From NCBI GenBank assembly GCA_963805715.1, contig CAWDVK010000001.1, positions 124,001 through 188,000 of the forward strand: a stretch of DNA of 64,000 nt, read 5' to 3'. Origin of the DNA: CAWDVK01 sp963805715. Its GTDB lineage: Bacteria; Actinomycetota; Actinomycetes; Streptosporangiales; Streptosporangiaceae. A model generated the notes under the pieces. The model ran no database searches. It worked only from the letters and a program-made list of their open reading frames with translations, and had not been told where the DNA came from. The translations under genes and the position numbers were made by a program. Shown here piece by piece: positions 18,869 to 29,356 of the stretch. Within the stretch, counting starts at the first letter, position 1, and the number at the start of each line of letters is the position of its first letter.

Positions 18869-19009
18869 GACAGCCAACTGTAGAGCAGCCGTGCTCCTCG
18901 CAGCCCCGTGTTTTCCCCTTCCGCCGGACCGGGCCGAGGCTGCGCCTGCTGGCCTGCCAATTCCGCTCTTATCCGGTGCATGGCCGCTGCTCCGTGCCAG
19001 GATGCGATC

Positions 19010-20209
19010 GTGCCGAGGCCCCGCAATCGCTTCACCGCATGGCAGGTCTGCGTCCTTGGCGGCCTAGCAGTCGTTCTCGGGCTCGTGGTCGCAGCGCCGA
19101 TCGCGCCGCAGCTCGCCGCGGCCCGGCAGGCCGCGTCGCGGCAGGGCACCCATCGCTCCGGCGCCACGGCGGCTGTGCCGGCCGCCGCCGCGGTGCCAGC
19201 GGGGACCGGAGACGCCGGCGCCGCGGCCGACGGGGCAGCCGTGCGAACCGCGGTGATCCCGGCTTCGACGACCGTCCCCGGTGCGCCGGACTGCCCGATG
19301 TTCCCGGCCGGCAATGTCTGGAACACGAACATCTCCCGGCTCCCGGTCGACCCTCACAGTGCGGGCTGGCTGCGGAGCATGGACGCCGCAGGTACCTACC
19401 TGCATCCGGATTTCGGCCCGAATGCCGGCGGCTACCCGTACGGCATGCCGTTCACGATCGTCACGAACTCCACTCCGCTGGTCCGGATCAGGTTCCAGTA
19501 CGCCAGCGAGAGCAATGCCGGGCCCTATCCCTTCGGGCCGGGCACGCCGATCGAGGGCGGCAGGAACGCCTCGGGTGACCGGCACGCGATCATGGTCAAC
19601 AAGGACACCTGCACGCTGTATGAGCTCTGGGACGCCCGCTACGCCGCGGGCAGGCCGACAGCGGGCTCCGGGGCCATCTGGAACCTGCGATCGAACGCGC
19701 TGCGCCCGTACGGCTGGACGTCGGCCGACGCGGCCGGCCTGCCGGTCCTGCCCGGCCTGCTCAGTTTCGCCCAGGTGAAGGCCGCAGTGGCGGACGGCAA
19801 GCCGATCACGCACGCGATCCGGTTCACGGCCGCGGTCACCCGGTCCGCTTTCATCTGGCCGGCCCGGCACCAGGCGGGCTCTGGCGGCAGCGTGAACCTG
19901 CCGCCGATGGGAGCCCGCTTCCGGCTGAAGGCAAGTTTCAGCGTCGCGCGCTTCTGCGCCAGCGCGACCCCCTACTGCAAGGACGCCAAGGCCGTGCTCG
20001 TCGAGATGCAGGACTACGGCCTGATCCTCGCCGATAACGGGAGTAACTGGTACTTCCAGGGGAGTGCGTACCCGCAGTGGCCCGATGCGCTGGTGTCCCT
20101 GCTCAAGGGCATCCCCGCGAGTGCGTTCCAGGCGGTGGACGAGGCCTGCCTCATGGTCCATCCCTACTCTGGCCGCGCGTCAGCGAAGCCAGGCTGCCCG
20201 ATCGGCTGA
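19010..20209 (+). CDS. Secreted or membrane-anchored protein of unknown family
   Basis: The GTG at 19010, with AGGA about 8 nt upstream, begins a 399-residue protein. A signal anchor (WQVCVLGGLAVVLGLVVAAPI) is followed by an Ala/Thr-rich linker to about residue 85. The globular domain starts at CPMFPAGNVWNTNISRLPVD and includes NKDTCTLYELWDARY, GLPVLPGLLSFAQV and HAIRFTAAVTRSAFIWPARH. Six or so Cys residues in this domain suggest disulfides outside the cell. Similar domains occur in actinobacterial extracellular proteins, but I know no assigned activity. The 212 bp after it (20210-20421) show no feature. Confidence 0.65.
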   Translation: MPRPRNRFTAWQVCVLGGLAVVLGLVVAAPIAPQLAAARQAASRQGTHRSGATAAVPAAAAVPAGTGDAGAAADGAAVRTAVIPASTTVPGAPDCPMFPAGNVWNTNISRLPVDPHSAGWLRSMDAAGTYLHPDFGPNAGGYPYGMPFTIVTNSTPLVRIRFQYASESNAGPYPFGPGTPIEGGRNASGDRHAIMVNKDTCTLYELWDARYAAGRPTAGSGAIWNLRSNALRPYGWTSADAAGLPVLPGLLSFAQVKAAVADGKPITHAIRFTAAVTRSAFIWPARHQAGSGGSVNLPPMGARFRLKASFSVARFCASATPYCKDAKAVLVEMQDYGLILADNGSNWYFQGSAYPQWPDALVSLLKGIPASAFQAVDEACLMVHPYSGRASAKPGCPIG

Positions 20210-20421
20210 GCCAGGCGTGGCCGCAGGGACGGCTGAGAGATTCGTACCCGGTGAACAGAGCTGGCGTGTTTCGCGGTAATGTCACGAGTCGCGACGACAT
20301 GAGCGCCGTGACAGCAGCGGGTACGGGATCCGGGGCACCGGGCGGGCAGCGGGCCATCAGCCGGATCCTGCATCCGGGGGATGCTCGGGAAGCGAAGCTG
20401 AACAGTTGGGGGTGATGAGCC

Positions 20422-21399
20422 GTGGGCCTGCCTCGGTCGCCAGACTCTGTGCTGTTCACCACCTACAACGTCCTCGACTTGTTCCTCAGCGACGAGCCGG
20501 GGGCCGTCCGGCGGTACGAGCGGGTGGTCGAGTCGATCCGCGGCATCGACCCGGACGTGCTCGCCGTCCAGGAAATCCGCGGTTCCTACAAGCCGAAGGT
20601 GGAAGGCCGTCTCCGGCAGCTGGCCGCCGATGTCGGGCTGCAGTGCCTGGTCAGGGACAAGGACGGCGGACATGCTCAGCCTGCCCTCGCGATGGGATCG
20701 CGCGGCTACCACGGCGGCCTCTTGTGGCGAGCCGGGATCGAGCCTGTTCCCGACTCGTTTCAGGTCGTCGGGCGGCTGGACTTCTGGCACTCGCTGGGCT
20801 GCGTCACCCTGGACCTGGGCGGACGGCAGGTCCGGCACGCGACGTTCCATGCGGCACCGTTCGGCCGCAGCCTGCGGGCTGAGCAGAACGAGCTGCTGGT
20901 GGCCAGGCTGACTGGATCGCCGGCGAGCCCGCCGGTCCTCGTCGGCGCTGACTGGAACACCGAGTCCGCCGACCGCATCAAGGACGCGGACGGGCGGTGG
21001 GTGCTGTACGAGCCGGGTGATCCCTACGCCGGGGCTACCTGGTCCCCGGACATGATCTACCAGTGCGAATGGGACTACGACGAGGACGGGAACCGGCGAT
21101 TCCGGGCCGACCGGCGCCCCGGCGACGTGCTCTGGGCAGGCGGCCTCTACGACGCGGCCGCCGCACTGCGCGCGCCGTGGCAGCCGACGGTGGGGCATTA
21201 CCCCGGCGACCGCTATGGCGTGGCGGGCATCCGCCGCCGCATCGACGCGATCCGGGTCTCGCGGCACGTGCTCGGCGCCCTCCGCGCGTACCATGTGGTC
21301 GACTCCGAGCTGACCCGGCGCGCATCGGACCATCTGCCGGTCACCGTGGAGTACAAGCCGGCTGCCATCACTACGGGACTGCCCGGCGACCTGGACTGA
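20422..21399 (+). CDS. Endonuclease/exonuclease/phosphatase (EEP) family hydrolase
   Basis: A 325-residue protein with the EEP metal-dependent phosphodiesterase signatures: TTYNVLDLFL with the metal-binding Asn near residue 15, LAVQEIRG with the catalytic Glu near 50, VLVGADWNTES near 175 and ASDHLPVTVEY near 308. There is no signal peptide. Family members cut DNA, RNA or phospho-lipids, and sequence does not distinguish these here. GTG at 20422 is preceded by a purine-rich GGGGGTGATGAG ribosome site. Confidence 0.75.
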   Translation: MGLPRSPDSVLFTTYNVLDLFLSDEPGAVRRYERVVESIRGIDPDVLAVQEIRGSYKPKVEGRLRQLAADVGLQCLVRDKDGGHAQPALAMGSRGYHGGLLWRAGIEPVPDSFQVVGRLDFWHSLGCVTLDLGGRQVRHATFHAAPFGRSLRAEQNELLVARLTGSPASPPVLVGADWNTESADRIKDADGRWVLYEPGDPYAGATWSPDMIYQCEWDYDEDGNRRFRADRRPGDVLWAGGLYDAAAALRAPWQPTVGHYPGDRYGVAGIRRRIDAIRVSRHVLGALRAYHVVDSELTRRASDHLPVTVEYKPAAITTGLPGDLD

Positions 21400-21616
21400 C
21401 GTGCCGGGAGGGGCGGTGGGCGAGCAGTTCGCTACCACGCGGCTGCCCGGTGCCCGGAACATCGCGGAAGGGCATGCTGCGCGCTGCTGAGCAGTATCTA
21501 TCCGCTTGACGGGGACTGCCGCCTGTTCGGCTGGCCAGGTACGGCCGAACGGGCGGGCCGCCGGCACCCGGCACCCGGCGCGCGGCATGAGGCGACCTGA
21601 ACATAGCCTGGCTGCC

Positions 21617-22123
21617 ATGGCCGAGACGCGCGATGCGGATGAGCCGAGGCTCGTGCCGGTCATCCCGGCCTCATCGGGGGCGCTGATCTTCGCCAGCGGC
21701 CGGCGGTTGCTGATCTTGAAGCCGACCTATAAGTCCGGCTGGACGATACCCGGCGGCGAGATGGAGTCAGACGGGGAAACGCCCTGGGAGGCCTGCCGGC
21801 GTGAGGTCGCCGAGGAATGCGGACTGGACGTGCGGGCCGGACGGCTGGCCTGCGTCGATTTCCGGCGCCCGCGACCCGGCCGGCCGGGCGGCATGCGGTT
21901 CCTGTTCGACTGCGGCGAACTCCCGGATGCCGTGCTCGCCACGGTCAGGCTGCAGGAGGAGGAAATCTCCGAGCACCGGCTCGTCCCGCTGGCAGCGGCG
22001 CTGAAACTGCTCCGCAAGCCGGTCCGCCGCAGGGTGGCCAGGGCGACCCGGTCCCTGGTCACGGTATACCTGGAGGAGGGGCGCCGGGTGGGGGGAGTGG
22101 ACAGCCACGCCAGGACGTGCTGA
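21617..22123 (+). CDS. Nudix hydrolase
   Basis: The ATG at 21617 begins a 168-residue protein. The Nudix box runs from GGEMESDGETPWEACRREVA to the following EECGL, with the REVAEE metal-binding helix intact. It is expected to hydrolyse a nucleoside diphosphate linked to another moiety; the substrate is not predictable. A longer frame upstream to 21506 has no ribosome site and no similarity. The stop codon lies in a 32-bp tandem duplication. The 217 bp before it (21400-21616) hold no recognisable gene. Confidence 0.8.
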   Translation: MAETRDADEPRLVPVIPASSGALIFASGRRLLILKPTYKSGWTIPGGEMESDGETPWEACRREVAEECGLDVRAGRLACVDFRRPRPGRPGGMRFLFDCGELPDAVLATVRLQEEEISEHRLVPLAAALKLLRKPVRRRVARATRSLVTVYLEEGRRVGGVDSHARTC

Positions 22124-22172
22124 GCCAGCATGGTCCCGGGCCCGGGACGCGCTGAGCCAGCCCGGTCCCGGG
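22113..22172. repeat. 32-bp tandem duplication spanning the Nudix stop codon
   Basis: GGACGTGCTGAGCCAGCATG (22113 on) recurs 32 bp later as GGACGCGCTGAGCCAGCCCG, and both copies continue into GTCCCGGGC. The first copy contains the TGA stop of the Nudix gene. A short palindrome TCCCGGGCCCGGGA lies at the joint and may help form a terminator hairpin. Confidence 0.7.
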
Positions 22173-22271
22173 CGCGCTAGCACCGGTCCTGCGGCGGCGC
22201 TGGCACCGTGCTGCGGGGCGCACGGTGCGGGCCAGCCACCGGCAGCCTCGCTGAGGCAGCCCCATCGCCTA

Positions 22272-22292
22272 TACCCCTATGGGGTATAGGCT
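22272..22292. promoter_or_regulatory. CsoR-like metal-sensor operator
   Basis: CCTATACCCC-TAT-GGGGTATAGG is a perfect inverted repeat with 10-bp arms. ATACCCC-N-GGGGTAT palindromes are the known operator type of CsoR/RcnR-family Cu, Ni/Co or formaldehyde sensors. It sits 33 bp before the permease ATG and embeds a TATA-like -10 element, so binding would block transcription. No csoR gene is in the window, so the repressor must be encoded elsewhere. Confidence 0.65.
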
Positions 22293-22324
22293 GCAAGCTC
22301 CGACTAGACGAAGGGGGCCGCCGC

Positions 22325-23578
22325 ATGCAGGCCCTGGCGCATGCGCTGTCGATCACGGGATCGATGGCATGGGAGATCGCCTGGGCACTCATCCTCGGGT
22401 TCCTGATATCGGCCATCATCCAGGCCCTGGTGTCCAAGGCCGCCATTGCCCGGCTGCTCGGGGACGACCGTCCGCGCACGCTGGCCGTGGCCGCAGGGCT
22501 CGGCGCCGCCTCGTCGTCCTGTTCCTACGCTGCTGTCGCGCTGGCCAGATCGCTGCTGCGCAAAGGGGCCAGCTTCACCGCCGCGATGGCTTTCGAGATC
22601 GCGTCCACCAACCTGGTCATCGAGCTCGGCGTGCTGCTGGCGCTGCTGATGGGCTGGCAGTTCACCGTCGCCGAGTTCACCGGCGGGCCGATCATGATCA
22701 TTATTGTGGCGTTGTGGTTCCGGCTGCTGCTGCGCGAGCGCCTGCTGCGCCAGGCGCGCGAGCAGGCGCAGCGGGGGCTCAGCGGATCCATGGAGGGGCA
22801 TGCGGCGATGGACATGTCGGTGCGCCGCTCCGGTCCTTTTGCCCGCCGCCTGCTGTCCGGCGATGGCTTCACCGCGGTATCGCACGTGTTCATCATGGAG
22901 TGGGCGGCCATCATCAGGGACCTGCTGATCGGCCTCCTGATCGCGGGCGCCATCGCTGCCTGGGTGCCGGACACCTTCTGGCGGAGCTTCTTCTTCACCG
23001 GCCATCCGCTGGCATCCGCGCTCTGGGGGCCGCTTATCGGGCCCGTCGTGGCCATGCTGAGCTTCGTCTGCTCGATCGGCAACGTGCCGCTGGCCGCCGT
23101 CCTGTGGAAGAGCGGCATCAGCTTCGGCGGCGTCACCGCCTTCATCTTCGCGGACCTGCTGATCCTGCCGATCCTGAACATCTACCGGAAGTACTACGGC
23201 GCGCGGATGGCCGCCTTCCTGCTGGCCGCCTTCTACGCTGCCATGGTCATCGCGGGATATGCGGTGGAACTCATCTTCGGCGGCCTGGGCCTGGTACCCG
23301 ACCGGTCCGCGGCGCGGATTCCGGACTCCGGCGTGTCCTGGGACTACACCACCTGGCTGAACATCGCATTCCTGCTGCTGGCCGCCGTCATCATCGTCCG
23401 GTTCGTGCGCACGGGCGGCCTCCCCATGCTGCGGATGATGGGCGGCCCGGCTGACGGCCAGGGCCACGACCACGCTGCTCACGACCACGCCGCTCACGAC
23501 CACGCCGCTCATGACCACGCCGCTACAGCTCGACCACGCCGCTCACGACCACGCCGCTCACGACCACGCCGCTCATGA
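22325..23578 (+). CDS. Putative metal efflux permease (COG0701-like) with His-rich tail
   Basis: ATG at 22325 follows GGGGG at 8 nt. The 417-residue protein has about eight to ten membrane helices. Two related halves each carry a Cys/Ser-Gly motif (AASSSCSYAAVALARSLL near residue 60; FVCSIGNVPLAAVLWKSGIS near 245) typical of the ArsP/YraQ permease group. The tail contains HDHAA repeats that could bind metal, but a 19-nt repeat unit shifts the frame so that the end reads Arg-rich RPRRS repeats. With the CsoR-like operator upstream, I infer copper or related metal export. The ion is not proven. Confidence 0.7.
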   Translation: MQALAHALSITGSMAWEIAWALILGFLISAIIQALVSKAAIARLLGDDRPRTLAVAAGLGAASSSCSYAAVALARSLLRKGASFTAAMAFEIASTNLVIELGVLLALLMGWQFTVAEFTGGPIMIIIVALWFRLLLRERLLRQAREQAQRGLSGSMEGHAAMDMSVRRSGPFARRLLSGDGFTAVSHVFIMEWAAIIRDLLIGLLIAGAIAAWVPDTFWRSFFFTGHPLASALWGPLIGPVVAMLSFVCSIGNVPLAAVLWKSGISFGGVTAFIFADLLILPILNIYRKYYGARMAAFLLAAFYAAMVIAGYAVELIFGGLGLVPDRSAARIPDSGVSWDYTTWLNIAFLLLAAVIIVRFVRTGGLPMLRMMGGPADGQGHDHAAHDHAAHDHAAHDHAATARPRRSRPRRSRPRRS

Positions 23579-23603
23579 CCACGCCGCTCATGACCACGCC
23601 GCT
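23465..23603. repeat. 15-bp tandem array encoding HDHAA, with one 19-bp aberrant unit
   Basis: Eight units of the form CA(C/T)GACCACGC(C/T)GCT lie at 23465-23524 and 23544-23603, separated by one 19-nt unit at 23525-23543 (ACAGCTCGACCACGCCGCT). The extra four bases change the frame from HDHAA to RPRRS. If the frame were kept, the array would continue HDHAA and end with HGQGGHGQGGHRRRRA at a TGA at 23652-23654. Confidence 0.9.
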
Positions 23604-23737
23604 CACGGCCAGGGGGGTCACGGCCAGGGGGGTCACCGGCGACGGCGAGCATGATCACGCCGGGCGGGGTGGCGGCTGAGGGCCGGCGGCCTCGGCCGGA
23701 CCCTCGGTGGGTTGCCTCGCGGCGATATGATCCAGCG

Positions 23738-24109
23738 GTGGCGGACTACGTCGAGCTCATCATTCAGCTGCCGCGCGGCAGCTCGGTGGACACGCACCTG
23801 CGGGAGAGCCCTCCGGCCAGCGTCACCAGCGGCCGGGCCGTACTCGAGCACCTGTCGGCCGGCAGGGACGGCCGCCTGGAGCCCCCGCTGGCCGGCGAGA
23901 TCGTGCTGTCTGTGCTCTCGCCGGAAGCCCTGGCCCGCGAGCCGGATGAGGTCAGGCGCGCTATCGAGGGCGCGGAGCTGGCCGGCGAGCCGCTGGTGGT
24001 GCTCGTGGAGGCCGCCGAGGAGCTGCGCGACGAGGAACTCGACGCGGTCCTGGACGCCACGAGTCACACCGGCCGCACCGTGATCCTGCGGATCGCTGAA
24101 GGCGCGTGA
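23738..24109 (+). CDS. Small acidic protein of unknown function (123 aa)
   Basis: The GTG at 23738 begins VADYVELIIQLPRGSSVDTH. The protein alternates short beta-like and helical segments, is strongly acidic (EAAEELRDEELDAVLDATSH) and has no signal peptide or membrane helix. A longer frame to 23651 overlaps the repeat downstream of the permease and is less likely. I do not recognise the family. A strong hairpin about 240 bp downstream may end its transcript. The 24110-24348 stretch shows nothing else. Confidence 0.5.
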   Translation: MADYVELIIQLPRGSSVDTHLRESPPASVTSGRAVLEHLSAGRDGRLEPPLAGEIVLSVLSPEALAREPDEVRRAIEGAELAGEPLVVLVEAAEELRDEELDAVLDATSHTGRTVILRIAEGA

Positions 24110-24348
24110 CCGCCGGGGGCGTCCGCGCCCGGGCCAACCGTCGCGCTCACCCGGCGGGGGCCCTTTCCCTCACCTGGCCGGGCCGTCCTGCCCGCGCTCA
24201 GCCGCCGGGGACTGTCAGCGCCGGCCCGGCGTACGACGTGGATGCGTCACTGCTGCGGAAAGAGCGACGGCAGCTGCGCATCCACGCTGCTGCCTGCCCT
24301 TGCCGCCGGCCACGGCAGCCTGCGGGCTTAGTTACCGGACAGCAATGA

Positions 24349-24384
24349 GCCGGGAGCCGGGCGGTGAAACGCCCGGCTCCCGGC
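24349..24384. terminator. Perfect 15-bp hairpin between convergent genes
   Basis: GCCGGGAGCCGGGCG (24349-24363) and CGCCCGGCTCCCGGC (24370-24384) pair perfectly around GTGAAA. It lies between the end of the small acidic gene on plus and the end of lon on minus, so a bidirectional terminator is the natural reading, though there is no T tract. Confidence 0.6.
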
Positions 24385-24402
24385 CGCTAGCTTCCGGACC
24401 GG

Positions 24403-24482
24403 CCCGCTCGTGCGGACAGCCCGCTCGTGCGGACAGCCCGCTCGTGCGGACAGCCCGCTCGTGCGGACAGCCCGCTCGTGCC
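24403..24482. repeat. 17-bp tandem repeat, about 4.7 copies
   Basis: The unit CCCGCTCGTGCGGACAG starts at 24403, 24420, 24437 and 24454, and a partial copy begins at 24471. The first four are identical. It ends about ten bases before the lon stop codon. Confidence 0.85.
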
Positions 24483-24492
24483 GTCGCGGCGG

Positions 24493-26868
<2,376 letters not shown>

Positions 26869-27010
26869 CTATGGGTCACTTCCCTGAAGCTCTGTTTACT
26901 TAATTACAGAACTACAAGCAGGAGAGCCCCTCGTTTGTTTCCCCGGGTCGTTCGCGCTGAGCGGACGGCCGCCAGAGCCGGACATACCGGGCACCACGGC
27001 CCGGCCAGGG

Positions 27011-27063
27011 CATGATCTCGAAGACCTAAGGGGCCTATATCCCCCTAAGTCTTCGAGATCATG
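27011..27063. terminator. 53-bp near-perfect palindrome downstream of PIG-L gene
   Basis: Arms 27011-27033 and 27041-27063 pair at 21 of 23 positions (core CATGATCTCGAAGAC) around the loop CCTATAT. It lies 58 bp beyond the stop of the PIG-L gene and about 140 bp upstream of the lon start, so it could end PIG-L transcription before lon. The long arms and lower GC than the surroundings also fit a mobile palindromic repeat or a regulator site. Confidence 0.6.
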
Positions 27064-27120
27064 GCGGAGCTGCGCCCAGGCGACGGCCAGGCCGACGGCT
27101 GGTATTCCTCGATCCCGGGG

Positions 27121-27825
27121 CTACCTCATCGGGTAGCGGCGGAGGCCGACCGCATATTCCACGCCGGCCCCCAGGCCGACGTAACCGGCCATGTCACGGA
27201 GGAACTGATCGGGGTCGAAGTCGCCGCCCAGCCCGTCGATATAGGCGCGATGCTCCCGCAGCGAGGCGATCCCGGCCTCAATGCTGCCGGTCACGTCCAC
27301 GAAGTGGGTCGGGCTGCCGGTGGCGGCCACGTAGGCGTCCCCGATGGTGTCGCAGCGGGGCCCGGCCTCAGCGAACACCCACTCGTTGGCGGCGTCCCGG
27401 CAGGCATCCAGGACGGCCAGCCCGACAGCGCGGTGATCGGCGTGGTTGACCGGCCCTTCCTCCCCCCAGGTCAGGTCGAAGCTCATGGTGATCACGACTT
27501 GCGGCCGCAGCCTGCGGAACGCGGCGGCCAGGTCACGCCGCAGCGCGAGGCCGTACTCCACCTGCCCGTCGGCATGGCTGAGGAAGGTCACGTCGCTGAC
27601 GCCGACCACCGCGGCCGACCGCCTCTCCTCCTCCTCGCGCAGCGGGCCGCACCGCTCGGGCGGCAGCCCGGCGATGCCCGCCTCGCCGCGGGTGACCAGG
27701 ACGTAGGAGACCTGCTTGCCCTGGCCGGTCCAGCGGGCCACCGCGGAGGCGGCGCCGTATTCGAGGTCATCGGGATGCGCGACCACGGCGACGGCCCGCT
27801 CCCAGTCCTCCGGCACGGGCTGCAT
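27121..27825 (-). CDS. PIG-L family deacetylase (MshB/Mca-like)
   Basis: The ATG at 27825 begins MQPVPEDWERAVAVVAHPDD. The zinc-binding AHPDDLEYGAASAVARW motif lies near residue 15 and the second metal site VNHADHRAVG near 130. With about 234 residues it fits the LmbE/PIG-L fold, which removes acetyl from N-acetylglucosaminyl groups, as in mycothiol synthesis or antibiotic tailoring. No other mycothiol gene is adjacent, so the substrate is open. A longer frame to 27861 adds only an Arg-rich leader. Confidence 0.85.
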   Translation of the reverse strand: MQPVPEDWERAVAVVAHPDDLEYGAASAVARWTGQGKQVSYVLVTRGEAGIAGLPPERCGPLREEEERRSAAVVGVSDVTFLSHADGQVEYGLALRRDLAAAFRRLRPQVVITMSFDLTWGEEGPVNHADHRAVGLAVLDACRDAANEWVFAEAGPRCDTIGDAYVAATGSPTHFVDVTGSIEAGIASLREHRAYIDGLGGDFDPDQFLRDMAGYVGLGAGVEYAVGLRRYPMR

Positions 27826-28045
27826 GGCCGAAGCGTAGCGGCCCCGCCCCGGCGGGACCACGATGCCGGGCGGCCTGCGCGAACTGACCGGAACCGGTTG
27901 GGCGCCGTGACGACGGCGATCTCGGTAGGCTAGGGAAGTCGAGAGCCCTTGGCCGCGAGCGAGGTCGGCTGATCGCGGCCGTTCCGCTGGGATGAGCTCG
28001 GGGCCGGACGCCTGGCCTGCGCCAGGCGAGGGGAGCGGGCTTGCC

Positions 28046-29356
28046 GTGCGGACGACCGGAGATCGCGGGCCCTTGCGGGTCGCGCTGCTGGGCTGCGGAA
28101 CCGTCGGTTCCGAGGTCTACCGGCTGCTCACCGAGCAGTCAGCTGACCTGTGCGCGCGGGCGGGCGCCCCGCTCCAGGTAGTAGGCGTCGCCGTGCGCCG
28201 CCCGGACCATCCCCGCGGCGTGGCGGTGGTGGATCCCGCGCTGCTGACGACCGACGGGATGGCCCTGGTCACGCGGCCCGACGTGGACATCGTGATCGAG
28301 CTGATCGGCGGGATCGAGCCAGCCAGGACCCTGCTGCTGTCCGCGCTCGGCGCGGGGAAGTCCGTGGTGACAGCCAACAAGGCGCTGCTCGCCGCGGATA
28401 GCGCGATCCTGCACAAGGCCGCCCGCGAGGCTGGCGCCGATATCTACTACGAGGCCTCGGTGGCGGGGGCGATCCCGCTGCTCCGGCCGCTGCGGGAGTC
28501 ACTGGCCGGTGATGAGGTCAGGCGCGTGCTCGGGATCGTGAACGGCACCACGAACTACATACTCGACCAGATGGATTCCTCCGGTGCCGATTTCGGCACC
28601 GCGCTGGCCGAGGCGCAGGGCCTCGGCTACGCCGAGGCTGATCCGACCGCCGATGTCGGGGGCTACGACGCGGCGGCCAAGGCAGCGATCCTGGCCAGCA
28701 TCGCCTTCCACTCCCAGGTCACCGCCAGGGACGTGCACCGGGAGGGCATCACCGGGATCACCGCGGCTGACATCGCCAGCGCGAAGGCGCTGGGCTGCGT
28801 GGTGAAGCTGCTGGCGATCTGCGAGCGCTGCAACGGCGGCATCTCGGCGCGGGTTCATCCGGCGATGATCCCGCGGGTGCATCCGCTCGCCGCGGTGCAC
28901 GGCGCCTACAACGCGGTGTTCGTGGAGGCCGAGTCGGCCGGGCGGCTGATGTTCTACGGTGCCGGGGCCGGCGGACAGCCGTCCGCCAGCGCCGTGCTCG
29001 GCGACATTGTCTCGGTGGCGCGCAACCAGCTGGCCGGGATCCGCGGGCCCGATGCCTCTACCTACGCCGGGCTGCCGCTCGTCCCGATCGGAGACGCGCT
29101 GACCAGCTATTACGTGGCGCTGGACGTGGCGGACCGGCCTGGCGTCCTGGGCCCGGTGGCCGACTCGTTTGCCCAGCAGGGCGTGTCCATCAAGGCAGTG
29201 CGGCAGGAGGGCCGGGGCGAGGACGCCAACCTGATCATCGTGACGCACATGGCCAGGGAGGACGCCCTGGCCAAGACCGTGGCGCATCTCACCTCGATGG
29301 ATGCCGTGCGGGCGGTCGACAGCGTGATCCGGGTCGAAGGCGAGGAGGAGCAGTGA
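28046..29356 (+). CDS. hom: Homoserine dehydrogenase
   Basis: The GTG at 28046 is favoured because GAGGGGAG lies about 10 nt upstream; an ATG at 27992 would add 18 residues. The NAD-binding VALLGCGTVGSEVYRLL is at the N-terminus. The catalytic core includes VVTANKALLA, YYEASVAGAIPLL, GIVNGTTNYIL and YAEADPTADVGGYDAAAKA. A C-terminal ACT domain begins near residue 355 (YVALDVADRPGVLGPVADSF) and would give threonine feedback inhibition. It reduces aspartate semialdehyde to homoserine. It overlaps thrC by 4 nt. Confidence 0.95.
   Translation: MRTTGDRGPLRVALLGCGTVGSEVYRLLTEQSADLCARAGAPLQVVGVAVRRPDHPRGVAVVDPALLTTDGMALVTRPDVDIVIELIGGIEPARTLLLSALGAGKSVVTANKALLAADSAILHKAAREAGADIYYEASVAGAIPLLRPLRESLAGDEVRRVLGIVNGTTNYILDQMDSSGADFGTALAEAQGLGYAEADPTADVGGYDAAAKAAILASIAFHSQVTARDVHREGITGITAADIASAKALGCVVKLLAICERCNGGISARVHPAMIPRVHPLAAVHGAYNAVFVEAESAGRLMFYGAGAGGQPSASAVLGDIVSVARNQLAGIRGPDASTYAGLPLVPIGDALTSYYVALDVADRPGVLGPVADSFAQQGVSIKAVRQEGRGEDANLIIVTHMAREDALAKTVAHLTSMDAVRAVDSVIRVEGEEEQ

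Noticed and set aside
20210..20421. tRNA or small RNA gene in the gap before the EEP gene
   Set aside because: No cloverleaf, T-loop or terminator could be recognised.
23465..23603. CRISPR array
   Set aside because: The 15-bp units are contiguous, without spacers, and lie in coding frame.
24403..24482. CRISPR array or integron site
   Set aside because: Direct 17-bp copies touch each other and there is no spacer, leader or cas gene.
26869..26930. HspR/HAIR operator upstream of lon
   Set aside because: The CTTGAGT-N7-ACTCAAG repeat is absent; only a weak 5-bp inverted repeat (TCTGT/ACAGA) is present.
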